NCBI RefSeq assembly: GCF_000611645.1
Contig: NW_014012785.1
Span: 1-19,669 of the forward strand
From: Monoraphidium neglectum
Taxonomy: Eukaryota > Chlorophyta > Chlorophyceae > Sphaeropleales > Selenastraceae
Length of the DNA: 19,669 nt
Direction: 5' to 3'
A program made the position numbers and the translations under genes. How positions within the stretch are numbered: position 1 is the first letter of the stretch; each line of letters opens with the position of its first letter. The notes under the pieces were generated by a model that was not told the origin of the DNA, ran no database searches, and saw nothing but the letters and a program-made list of their open reading frames with translations. Positions 1 to 9,660 of this stretch are shown in pieces.

Positions 1-229
1 CCTTCCCCCGACCTAAAAGTCTTTTGGGGTAGAGGGAGGGAGCCCGGTGCCATGCGCAACGGCGGGGACCCATGCATAACACGTGAGCGTTCAAAAGCAG
101 GGCGTGGGGCGCGCCAACCCGTTGTAACGCACACGGCCACGGCGACCGGGGGCAGGGGCGAACATCATCCATCCATGCAGAAACCCCTTACCTTTGGGCT
201 TGTCTGGGTTTGAGCTTTGAGCAGCGCTA

Positions 230-247
230 CTGCTGCTGCTGCTGCTG
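230..247. repeat. (CTG)6 microsatellite
   Basis: Six perfect CTG units on the plus strand (CAG on minus). Short, in a region with no supported gene. Confidence 0.8.
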
Positions 248-469
248 TGATTATCATTATGCAAATGTGAACCCAGCGCAGCTCATTGCAAAGACAAGCA
301 CTGATTGCCAGATTAGAGCTTGTAACCACCTTCGGCTGTTTGGCAGGCCTCACAATTCAAGGCCACCCATGAGTCGCCCCAGACTCGGTCGGGCTGTCTC
401 TTCGGCACCGTAAAGAAACAGTCACACATGACAAAAGATAAAAGTACCGATTATGTTTGACTTGCTTGG

Positions 470-474
470 TTACA
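470..474 (-). terminator. Possible TGTAA poly(A) signal for the 875-1568 gene
   Basis: The minus strand reads TGTAA about 400 nt downstream of the stop codon at 875-877. TGTAA is the known polyadenylation signal of Chlamydomonas and relatives. Whether this alga uses it is not shown by the sequence, and a 5-mer occurs by chance. Confidence 0.3.
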
Positions 475-874
475 ACTACCAGCACGCCACTGATGTTTGG
501 GGCTGTGGAGGCGAGTAAGCTCAAAAAAAGAAGAACAGGGAGCCGCTGTGCGTGACGAGAAAGAGCGCAACTGGTGCGCCCGCGATGAATGCATATCAAG
601 ATTGCGGGGCAAGCTTGCCGTGCAAGCGACTCAGGCAGGGTGCATCAGACCGCTTGCAAGCAACTTCCCCTGACCAGGTGCCGGGTTGGCTGTCGCTCGT
701 GATACACGCCGTATACTCTACCCGGCCTCGTGTTAAGCCATTGCAACAGTGGCGGCCGCACGTGCCTGACAAGAACCGCCATCATGACCGCAACAGCAGC
801 AGCATGCGGCAAGGTTGCCCAGACACGTGCTAGCCACCCGCTGCTGAAACGCAGCCTATGCTGCACCCTACTCT

Positions 875-1568
875 TCAGGCCTTGGCAACCTCCTCAGCAG
901 CGGGAACTTTCTCCTTCTTCTTGCCACCGAAGGCGGTGTAGAAGATGGCACCCCAGAAGGCGACGCCCCACCAGGCCAGCTGTGGCGGGCAACAACAAGG
1001 TGGCGTAGCAGGCACCATGTGAGTCGGAACTGTTTGGATGCAGACCTGCTGATGGGCTGGTTGCTGGCATGGATGTGTTGCAACGCACCCAACACATACT
1101 GCATGCACAATGCACCACTTGAACTCCAGGCATGTGGCAGGTTCGCTGCTACATTCTCTTGGAGCAGAACCCACCCCACCAGCCCCGAGCTTGTGCAGCT
1201 CGATAGGACTCGCCTGGTGCTTGTGCCACACGTCGGGGTTGGTGGGGTTGTCCCACCAGTTGACGAACATGCTGTCATCCTCATCCTCTGCAAATTGCAA
1301 CAGCAAGTTTGGACCATGTGACTTGCGGGCCGCATTCCGTGTGCAGCGGCAGCATGATGCAGCTGCAGCAAGTGTGTGCGATCTCGCGCCCTCTGCACTC
1401 CTAGCAACCAAGCATGACAGCTCCACGCCTCATTGGTTGACACCATAGGCAATGGTTGCTCGTCTTCGCACCTCCTCCGGCCATGCCACGCTTCTGCTGA
1501 AAGACCGCGGCCTGTCTCGGCACCCTGGCCACCTGCCGGGCCTGGGACAACCCCCTTAGGGCAAACAT
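875..1568 (-). CDS. Small mitochondrial single-span membrane protein, 91 aa, three exons
   Basis: Exon model (minus): 1568-1472, 1287-1214, 979-875. Phases agree (1, then 0) and the product is 91 residues. Residues 1-30 form a typical mitochondrial presequence (MFALRGLSQARQVARVPR...), rich in Arg, Ala and Gln, with no Asp or Glu, and ending KRGMAGG. An acidic EDEDDSM stretch follows, then an aromatic, Asn/Pro-rich segment (FVNWWDNPTNPDVWHKHQ), one membrane span (LAWWGVAFWGAIFYTAFGG) and a charged tail (KKKEKVPAAEEVAKA). This layout fits a small accessory subunit of an inner-membrane respiratory complex. The DVW...L...GV pattern before the span is faintly like the ESSS/NDUFB11 subunit of complex I, but I do not recognise the family with confidence. 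Intron 1 (1288-1471) is GT-AG. Intron 2 (980-1213) is GC-AG, 234 nt and stop-free, so an unspliced reading would insert 78 residues. The gene is head-to-head with G6PD. Confidence 0.72.
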
Positions 1569-1975
1569 TTCTGCTTATGAAGTTCCGAGGGTCGCCTCAG
1601 GCCGGCACCCCAACCTTGAGGGCTCCCTGCTCAGATCTAAATTAGCGCAGCGCTAACTCCGTGCCCCTTACCGAAGTGATAAAGGTGTGCGCGTCACGAA
1701 TTCAAAACGTTTTCATGTTTGGCACAACAAGCCCGTCACCGACCAGGTTGGCTGTCATGCGGCAGCTTCATGATTCCAGCTTCGCTGCCATCAAGGCCAC
1801 TTGAAACATACATAGCCATCCCTTGACCGTTACACCTGTTTGCGCCATTGCATGCTCCGTGGTAACCTCGCCAGATCAAGAAACTGTCGTCATCATTCGA
1901 GACTCGTAGCCGCGAATCAGGGACAACGGTTGATCGCTCTCCTGCGCAGCAGCCCCCACACCCGGCCCCTTTGCC
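1569..1975. promoter_or_regulatory. Divergent intergenic promoter region
   Basis: This 407-bp stretch separates the start codons of the minus-strand mitochondrial gene (ATG at 1568) and plus-strand G6PD (ATG at 1976). Both 5' UTRs and both core promoters should lie inside it. I see no clear TATA box for either gene. The one striking element is a perfect dyad at 1642-1656. The ORFs crossing this region have no recognisable content. A bidirectional promoter is inferred from gene layout only. Confidence 0.6.
1642..1656. promoter_or_regulatory. Perfect dyad TTAGCGC-A-GCGCTAA
   Basis: Seven-base inverted repeat arms flank a single A. The element lies 74 bp upstream of the mitochondrial gene start codon and about 320 bp upstream of the G6PD start. 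The arms loosely resemble E2F-type half sites (TTTSSCGC) but differ at the third base. A dimeric transcription-factor site is possible. No function is shown. Confidence 0.4.
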
Positions 1976-2770
1976 ATGACGCCTGCCACGGCGTTCAAGG
2001 AAGCGGCGGCGGAGATGCCCCCGCTGCGAACGGAGAGCACCGCCCGGCGCACGGAGAGCGCGACGGGGGCCACCTCGCCGCTCAGTGCGCGTGCGGCGTC
2101 AGTTCGCGATTGCTTCGAGTGCAAGGTGCGGCAGACGCAGGGCGGCACGCGCTTGTGCAGGTGCTGACCAGCCGGACGCTTCGCACCTGCAACTCCGCCA
2201 GGCTTCAGATGCCAAGCTTGGCTGCAGGGGTGGGCGTGTGCATGAGGGGAGCTTTAGGCCTGTGCCATATGGTTTGCGCCGGTCCTTGGAAAGCCGGCCG
2301 CGCTCTGGGGTTGGATGCCGCGAGTCTGTCTCGCGCAGCCCCTTCAGCGTCCTCACCAGCACATGGTTTCCCAGTCAGTGCCGGCGGTGCTCGCACCAGC
2401 TCACCATTTCTGGCACGCCACACCCGACCACTCATGTTGCCGGAGCAGATGCCCCCCCAGCTGGCGCTGTCCATTGTGGTGCTGGGAGCCAGCGGCGACT
2501 TGGCGCGCAAGAAGACGTACCCTGCCCTGTACGCGCTCTACTCAAAGGGGTTCCTGCCGTCAAACCTGCAGGTGGCGTCCAGTGTTGCTTGCACATGTAC
2601 GTGTGCACATGCACATGTTCACATGCGCTGCAGCACAGCGCGCACGCAAAGTTGCAGGGTGGGCCGCACAAGCCCCATTGCACAAAGACAGTCATGTGTG
2701 CGAGGACGCATGCCACCACGCATGCCTTCACATGCAAGAAGGCACGGGCACGCGAGTTTGTGCGCGCGCT

Positions 2771-2829
<59 letters not shown>

Positions 2830-5800
2830 ACAAACACACACACAGATTGTGGGCTACGCACGCAGCAAGATGACTGTCGAGGCTCTTCACAATCAGCTGC
2901 AGCCCCACCTCAAGGGTTCAGAAGAAGGCGAACGCTCTAAAGTCAAGTCATTCCTGGCACTCTGCTCGTACATCCATGGCGACGTGAGGGTCATGTGGAC
3001 AGAGGGGTTTGACTGCTGGGGCAGGGGTGGGTGTGCGTGCATGCGCATGTGTTGATGTTGCAATGGAGCACCTCAAGCAGGGTGTGATGCTGGGGGTGAT
3101 ATTGGCATGAGCGGTGCAGCCAAGGTGCAAAAGTGGCGCGTTTCAAGACGGGTGTGTCGTGTTGTTGCGGTGCTGCTTGCAATGGCTGTGCATGCCGTGC
3201 CCGGTCCTGCCCGGCCATGCAATGTCTTGAGCGGGGATGTTGTTGCAATTCCTGCTTGCGTGGAACATAAACCCTGCCTGGCGGGCCCTACCTGTGCATC
3301 CATTCCAAGTCAAATACGCACCACCATTACATACGCGCCCAATCCTGCCTTCATCCAGTACGCCCCCGGCGCCGCTGGCTACGAGGAGGTGGCGGCCGCC
3401 TGCGGCGCCCACGAGGGCTCAGACAGCCTCGCCCCTGTGGGCCGCCTCTTCTACCTGGCCCTGCCGCCCTTCGTGTACCCACAGGCGAGCGCCGCCAACG
3501 GCTGCAGCATGGCGCATGTGCCGCCGCGGCTGCTCCCTTGCTTGCTTTTTTCTCTTGCACGCGAGCCTGCCGCCCCTAAGGCCTCCCACGTGCCCTCGCA
3601 CCAGCAGCGGTGCAGCCCGCAGGGCACGCGCACGTTTGCTTTATGCCCGCCGCGCTGCATCTCTTTGGTGTGGTCGTGACCGTTTCACAACCCAAATGTA
3701 TTGATGTACTCCCCGTTTGTCGCACATGTGCCCCCCTTCGTCCAGGTGTGCGAGGGCCTCAGGGGGTCCTGCAGTGACATCAGCGGTGTGAGTGACCCGC
3801 GCAGCTGGGTGCGGCTCATCGTAGAGAAGCCCTTTGGCAGGTGAGCAGGCACATGAGGCGGCCGCAACTGTCTGAGCGGTGTTATGAGCCTTGCACGCAT
3901 TCTGTTGCGGCCAGTGCTAGCATGCCGTAACCCCCGTGGTAACCCCCACAACCTCAGGGGGGCTTTATGTTTGCGCCTCACATACGTCCTACCCAGGACC
4001 CTAGCCCACCTCTCCACCTCACTTACACCTCTCTGAAACCTGATCCTCGCCCGGCGCTCGCTCCCAGGGACCTGGCAAGCAGTGAGCTGCTGGCGACACA
4101 GCTGGGAGCTCTCTTCCCAGAGGAGCAGCTCTACCGTATTGACCAGTGAGCACGCCTGAGGGTCCGCCTGTGTGGGCCGCACCACCCTAGGGGCAGAAGC
4201 TCCTGGTGGCTTGATGGCAGCCGTCTCCTGGCTGGACTGCACTGGTGATTGATACAGGCCTGAATGCAGGAGAGCCCGCATTGCTGCTCAGTCGCGCGTT
4301 CGTTCAGCCGCCACGACCGTGCCCCTCGCCTCCACCCCCGACCTGTGCAGCTACCTGGGCAAGGAGATGGCACAGGCGAGCTGCGTTGCAGGAAGAGGGG
4401 GCAGTCCTCCTGGAAGGTGCAGGAGGCTGACATGCTGCCTGATGTCAGCCAATTGTTCTCATGTCGGTCACCTCTTTTCTTTTTGCCCCCACTTCCAGGG
4501 CACCGTATGTGAACACTGAGCCCTCAACCCTGGAACTCTCTTGCATCACCACCAGAACATGCTGCTGATGCGGTTCGCCAACCCCATCTTTGGGGCCTGG
4601 TGGAACCGCCATTACATCTCAAACGTGCAGATCAGCTTCAAAGAGGACTTTGGGACGCAGGTGGGGATGCATCCAAACATGAATAGAGCGCTGAGGAGGG
4701 TTCCCCGTCGCCACCAGCGGCAGCGCTTGTGAAATGTCAACCGTGCGGCTGTGCATGCCTTCAGTCTACGAATCTTGTGACAGCTGGGCAGCAGACAAGG
4801 GTTGCCCGTCGCCACCAGCGGCAGGGCTTGTGATATGTCAACGGTGCGGCTGTGCATGCCCTCGGTCTACGAATCTTGCGACAGCTGGGCAGCAGACAAT
4901 ACGCTGAGTGCAGGGTGCTGGCAGCTCTGCAGCATAGTTCGAATCGCCCCTTTGCCTCTTTTCCACGCCCTGCCCCTCGCCCTTGAACTCCCCAGGGCCG
5001 TGGTGGTTACTTTGACTCCTACGGCATCATCCGCGACGTGATCCAGAACCACCTCACTCAGGTGGGCTGAGGAATTTCTCAGAAGGGCTCAAGGCCCCCT
5101 GCTGAATTTGGAGAGGGGACCATGCAACCCTAGGCTGCCTGTCGGCCGGGGTTGGCAGCGCCATGCAGCACGAGCAGCTGACATGGGCTTATTGTGTGCT
5201 CTTCTGCCTTGTCTGCGTGGCGGTCACCCTTTGTATTGGTTTCGCAGCTCGGCGTGCATCCTACTGGCAAGAGTGCCCTACTGTGCACCGGCAACTGCAT
5301 GCGCTGGGATCAGCTCATGCGCCATCGCATCTCAACATCACAACCCTGCAGCTGCTGGCGGTGGTGGGCATGGAGCAGCCCGTGAGCAGCCACCCCGATG
5401 ACATTCGCGACGAGAAGTGCAAAGTCCTGCGCTGCATCAACCCTGTCAGGAAAGAGGTGGGCCGGGGTGGGACTTGGGGGTGAGCAAGGCTTGGGCTGCT
5501 GGGGGGTGGGGGCTGAAGGCCTCAGAGGTCCTGCTCCTGGTGTCAGCCTGGTCTTTGCAGAAACGCAATGAAACAACGAATGGGCTCCGCCGTGTGCTCG
5601 CTGTGCCCGGCTGTGCGCCAGCACCCAACGCAGCTGGGCCGGCTTGACAATCGCCCAAAGCGAGGCGGTGTTCTCAGCCCCTCGCCCCCCCCCCACGCAA
5701 CGCTTGCTCCCCGATTGCACCCTGCGGCGTCGCCTTGAATCCATCTCTGACCGCCGCCTCCCCGGCTGACAGGACTGCATCCTCGGGCAGTACACCGCGG

Positions 5801-8184
5801 GGGCGGGCGAGCCTGGCTACCTGGAGGACGAGACCGTCCCGCAAGGCAGCAAGGCCCCCACTTTTGCCGCATGCAAGCTCACCATCAACAACGAGCGCTG
5901 GGCCGGGGTGCCGTTTGTGCTGCGCGCCGGCAAGGTGCGCGGGGCCGCGCCTCGCGCTTGCGCGCCGCACGCAGTGCCTCCGCTGCCTCGTGCGGGAAAG
6001 GTGCTAGTCGGTGCTGCAGCTTGTACCGCTACGCACGGGACGGTTGGCTGCTTTTGTTGATATGGATTTCTCAAAAGCCCCTCGCAATCGGCGGCGTCTT
6101 GATACAAAACCATTGCGTATCGATGCAGACCTATGATTTCTCCACCGATCAAGTGCGCCACCAACCAACCCTCCTGGGCAGGCCCTGAACGAGCGCGGCG
6201 TCGTCATCCGCGTGCAGCTGCTGCCCCAGGCCTCGCCCCTCTTCAACATGGTTCAGCCCGACATGAGGAACGAGCTGGTGGTCAGGCTGCAGCCCGGTGG
6301 GTTGGCCCTGACTTTGGGGTGCCTGGTTGGGTATGCGCGAAGGTGGAAGAGTGGTCAACGCCACCAACGGTTGACTAACTCGCCGCGGTCCCTGGTTTTT
6401 AAGAAGGGGTGAGGCCAGGCGCCTGCGGCGTCAGGCTGCGCCTTTGCAGGGGCTTTGAACATGTCACATGTGGGCGACCAAACGTGCGTTCACCGCCAGC
6501 TTGACGACTTGAGCTTGTTTTGACTTGCATCACCCCTCCGCCGCCTCCCCCCCGGCCAAACCTCGTCCCCCTACCCCTGGCCAAACCCCAGGCGAGGCCA
6601 TGTGGGCCAAGATGGTGGTCAAGGCTCCTGGGCTGGAGATGGCGGCAGAAATGAGCGAGCTGGACCTGTCGTACGGGGAGAGGTGTGGCGGCCCGCCAAC
6701 AATGATGAGGATGTCGTGGCCATGCACTTGCGATTGATTGACTCGACTTGCTCGTTGCCTGCTTTTACATGTGTACCAGTTGCATACTTATCAATCCATC
6801 TGCAAGGCGCGGGGTTTTGTGGATGGTCCCTGCATGCCCAGGTCATCGCGCAAACAGGCCCTGCACGCCTGGTTTTCTGTCGTCATTGGTGTGCGCTCAC
6901 CCTGCACAGCACCCGCCACCCGCAAGCATCACCACTACCCTATCCTACCCTCAGACGCGCATCCCCTTGTCTGTCTTTTCTCCTGACCTGGTGTTGATAC
7001 ACCCACTTACATACACTTCCGACACCGCCCCCCACATGGAAGGTATCTGGACGCTGTCATCCCCGATGCGTACGAGCGGCTCATCCTGGACTGCATCAGG
7101 TCTGGAGCTTGGACTGCCTGAGACGGCATGGCTGATAGGCATGCGACCCGCGTTCGTGACGCGTCTGGCTCAGCGCTCACAGGTTGACCATGGCATGTGC
7201 ACAAAGCAGTTGTGTTGGCACTCCATGTTAGCGGCGCTGTAGACCGCCGGACCGCCATCCTTTCCCGCTCTTCCACCCCCAACTCTCCAGGGGCGACCAG
7301 CAGCACTTTGTGCGCCGCGATGAGCTGCGTGCGGCCTGGTGAGTGCCGGCCAGCTTCATTTGTGGTGAGGCTGCCGCCAACAATCTGCAAGCGCTGGTAG
7401 ACACGCAGCATTCAACTCTGTGGCTCGTGACATGCGTGTGAAGCGCGCCGCATTTCACCTCGACTGCTGATCGACCCTCTAAAACCTCGCACCGCTGCAG
7501 GGCCATCTTCACCCCGCTGCTGGCTGCGATTGACAGCGGAGAGATCGACCCGGAGCCCTACGTCTACGGCTCGAGGGGGCCGCCCAGCCAAGACAGCTTC
7601 CTTGCATCCACGGGTGGGCATGTCGGGTGTAGTTGAATACGCTATTCCGTGTATCATTTGACGCCATTCCGCAAGTGATCGTGTGTGATGTGCTTCCTGG
7701 TGTGTTGAGCACCCACGGCCACCTGTCAGCGGTTGTGTGACTAAGTAGTACCCCGTGAGAGGACGAAGCCCTGTTGACGATGCCCCTGCTAGGATTGGCA
7801 ATGGCCGCGCACTCTCACATGCTCGTGTCACACTGCTCTCTCCCAGGCTACGTGCGCAGCAGCCGCTACACCTGGAGGCCCCACACGCTTCGGAAGGGAG
7901 AGAAGGTGAGGGTACAGGGAGAGGGTGTTATAGTATGTGGTTGTTTTTGTGTTTGTGTTTGTGTTTATGTCTATGAGAAGAGAGAGGGGAAAGGGAGGTT
8001 TCTGGGGCAGAGGATGGCAGAGGAGGGTAAGGCATAGGGACACGCAGTGAGCCTGGCCCTAGTTTCCCTGATTGCATCGACTTGAGGCTTTTCACAACAC
8101 CGACACGAAGGCCCATGGCATCGTAACCGCACCGTCTGCCGTGCCCTGGTCTTCCCGCAGGCCGTGGCGGATGCGGCCAAGTGA
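1976..8184 (+). CDS. G6PD: Glucose-6-phosphate 1-dehydrogenase, cytosolic type, 559 aa, 18 exons
   Basis: Oxidises glucose 6-phosphate to 6-phosphogluconolactone with NADP+, the first step of the oxidative pentose phosphate pathway. Exons: 1976-2125, 2449-2571, 2846-2983, 3359-3484, 3746-3840, 4068-4145, 4351-4375, 4556-4660, 4996-5061, 5352-5456, 5773-5934, 6182-6296, 6592-6682, 7043-7099, 7291-7338, 7501-7613, 7847-7905, 8161-8184. All phases agree. Landmarks: coenzyme motif GASGDLA (63-69), EKPFG (206-210), signature RIDHYLGKE (234-242), [14 protein letters not shown] plus the QNHL general-base His299, GQY...GY...TVP...PTFA (342-368), [10 protein letters not shown] (452-461) and [13 protein letters not shown] (479-491). 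The length is normal for the family. The start at 1976 (GCC ATG A context) is inferred, because the first 50 residues are not conserved. There is no evident transit peptide, and the spaced Cys pair of plastid isoforms is absent, so it is probably cytosolic. Introns 4 and 7 use GC donors, and exon 7 is only 25 nt. Confidence 0.95.
2775..2844. repeat. (CA)24 microsatellite plus degenerate CA tract at the acceptor of G6PD intron 2
   Basis: Perfect CA dinucleotides run from 2775 to 2822. An interrupted CA/CAAA stretch then continues to the acceptor AG at 2844-2845. Immediately upstream is a GCGCGC-type run, and further upstream are ACATGTACGTGTGCACATG-type alternating purine-pyrimidine strings. 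The tract takes the place of the usual pyrimidine tract of this intron. Confidence 0.95.
4698..4899. repeat. 101-bp direct tandem duplication in G6PD intron 8
   Basis: Copy 1 (4698-4798) and copy 2 (4799-4899) are adjacent, in the same orientation and without indels. I count 7 mismatches in 101 bp (about 93% identity). The duplication lies wholly inside the intron between exons 8 and 9 and makes up about 60% of it. The intron ends (donor 4661, acceptor 4994-4995) lie outside the repeats. Confidence 0.93.
7939..7968. repeat. GTTTGT-type simple repeat in G6PD intron 17
   Basis: A T/G-rich run with repeated GTTTGT units in the last intron of G6PD, followed by a GAGAGGGGAAAGGGAGG purine stretch. 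Low-complexity intronic sequence with no coding meaning. Confidence 0.7.
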
Positions 8185-9660
8185 CTTGGCAACCCCGTGT
8201 TTGGCAGCGTGACGCCGAAAACAACGCAGCGACGCGGGTGCACTCCCGGCATGCTCATCAAGGCACTCCACATACCTTCCTGAGGGCTGCCCTTGCCACA
8301 CACAGTGTTTGACTGCAAGTTTGCAGTGCTGCATTACATGTGCAATTTAAGGGACAGGGTGGGGCGGCAAGCTGTGACCAGACGCCTGGACCTGTGCTGT
8401 TTGGGTGGGCCTGCTATAAGGGGACCTCCAGCATGGCGTGCCGGTGCGTGGGACGCTTGCTGCATACCAGGCAGCACTGTCCTGTCAGCATCCATTTGTC
8501 TTGTTCATGACACCACATTGCGGTGGAGCTGCGGTTTTGGAGCAGGTGTGGCCTCTCAGGTATCGGCCATCCATAAGCACGCCCCGCCTCCACTCGTTGC
8601 AAAGGGGCTCAAGCCGTGTTGTTTTTGCCTCTCCTGTCGCTACAACTGCGACAATTTCAGGGTGGGCAGGCCGGCTTTCTTTTGACTACACACGAGCATA
8701 CTACGCTGTTGTTGCAAGGGACAAGGACTTTGCACAGGATTACCTGCTGCTGGCCAGCAGCTTGGCCCCCAACAAGGGGCATGTGTTGAGGCAAAGCATT
8801 CCATGTTATCGTCACAACGCACGCATGTTCATGGCTGGCTGCACCGCACTGCCATACTGTTGCAAATTATGGTGTCTAACAATGTCAACCCTGGTCAGCT
8901 TCAGCTGGACAGCACACTTGAATAGCTTCCAACCTGGCTGCACGAAAACGGTTGTGTCAACCAGGCCAGCTGCGGGTAGGACCTTACACATAAAGAACAT
9001 GGGTCGTCGGTTTGTGGATCAGTCACAAATCGAACGAACTTCCCTGCAGTGGATTGGACGGCTCAAACCCTCGCAATGGGCTCAAACAGCATGCACAAGG
9101 TGTCATCGATAGAGCCGCACAAACTCATGGGCGCCGAGGTGTGGGCGGCTGGGGGCGACATGTGCAGAAGTTGCTGGTGACGTGTTTGCATTGTTTGTGC
9201 TGGTCCGCACAATCATGTGTGGTCTAGCCTGCACGTTCCTCAAGCCTGACCCGCACACATGGGCTTGCCAAGTGGCCAATCAAAAACGGGTGCTTGGTTT
9301 GCACCTCCCTAGCAACAAGATGGTACCTGAGAGGCACGTCATCGCTGTAGCGGTGTGGGCAGCGCATGCTTGCAAAAAACAGCAGTGGATACTGGTACAG
9401 GCAGCAATGCCAGGGGGCGCGGGGCGCCTGGACTATTGGCTGGATCTACAGTGCGGCAGCATCGGCAACGCGCAGGCAGGCTGCTAGGGCCCCAGTGCCA
9501 AAGCAAGCCGCGGCTGCCACAAATGCCGGCGTCGCGGGCGACCCTCAAAGCTGATAATGCACAAACACCACATACACCAATTTCCAGAGGGCTGATGGGC
9601 GGGCAAAGCAGCTGCTCCTGAGCAAAAACGTGGCGACGCCCGCAACAGCTGGGCTTCACA
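8185..9660. other. Convergent intergenic region between G6PD and the DUF829 gene
   Basis: This should hold the 3' UTRs of the plus-strand G6PD (stop 8182-8184) and the minus-strand DUF829 gene (stop 9661-9663). Base composition is less GC-rich than in the flanking exons. I found no plus-strand TGTAA for G6PD. One frame stays open for 224 codons (8438-9112, plus), with a first in-frame ATG at 8507. Its product has no motif I recognise and is rich in Cys, Trp and Ser, as non-coding translations often are. Confidence 0.5.
8984..8988 (-). terminator. Possible TGTAA poly(A) signal for the DUF829 gene
   Basis: The minus strand reads TGTAA about 670 nt downstream of the stop codon at 9661-9663. It is a candidate only, since the use of this signal in the organism is assumed from other chlorophytes. 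Confidence 0.25.

Larger units (their letters stand above)
1..874. other. Left-edge stretch without a supported gene
   Basis: No open frame here shows a recognisable domain or an exon chain with agreeing phases. The right part is probably the 3' UTR of the minus-strand gene that stops at 875. TGTAA, the polyadenylation signal used by many chlorophyte algae, occurs on the minus strand at 470-474 and on the plus strand at 123-127 and 321-325. A good splice-donor-like string (AAAG|GTAAGG) lies on the minus strand at 187-195, after a Ser/Ala-codon triplet run. It could mark an exon of a gene continuing leftwards, but I could not find its start or partner exon. Confidence 0.4.

Noticed and set aside
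165..353. Possible minus-strand exon with a GTAAGG donor at 187-191
   Set aside because: The donor string is good, but no start codon, acceptor with agreeing phase, or protein similarity could be found, and the gene would lie mostly outside the window.
2581..2640. ACATGTACGTGTGCACATG strings as a regulatory array
   Set aside because: They lie in an intron next to the CA microsatellite and are best explained as simple alternating purine-pyrimidine sequence.
1840..2940. A 366-codon plus-strand open frame overlapping the G6PD 5' region
   Set aside because: In its second half it reads through G6PD exon 2 and then intron 2, including the CA repeat (poly Thr-His). The upstream part has no motif. 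It is a GC-rich read-through, not a separate gene or a proven transit-peptide exon.
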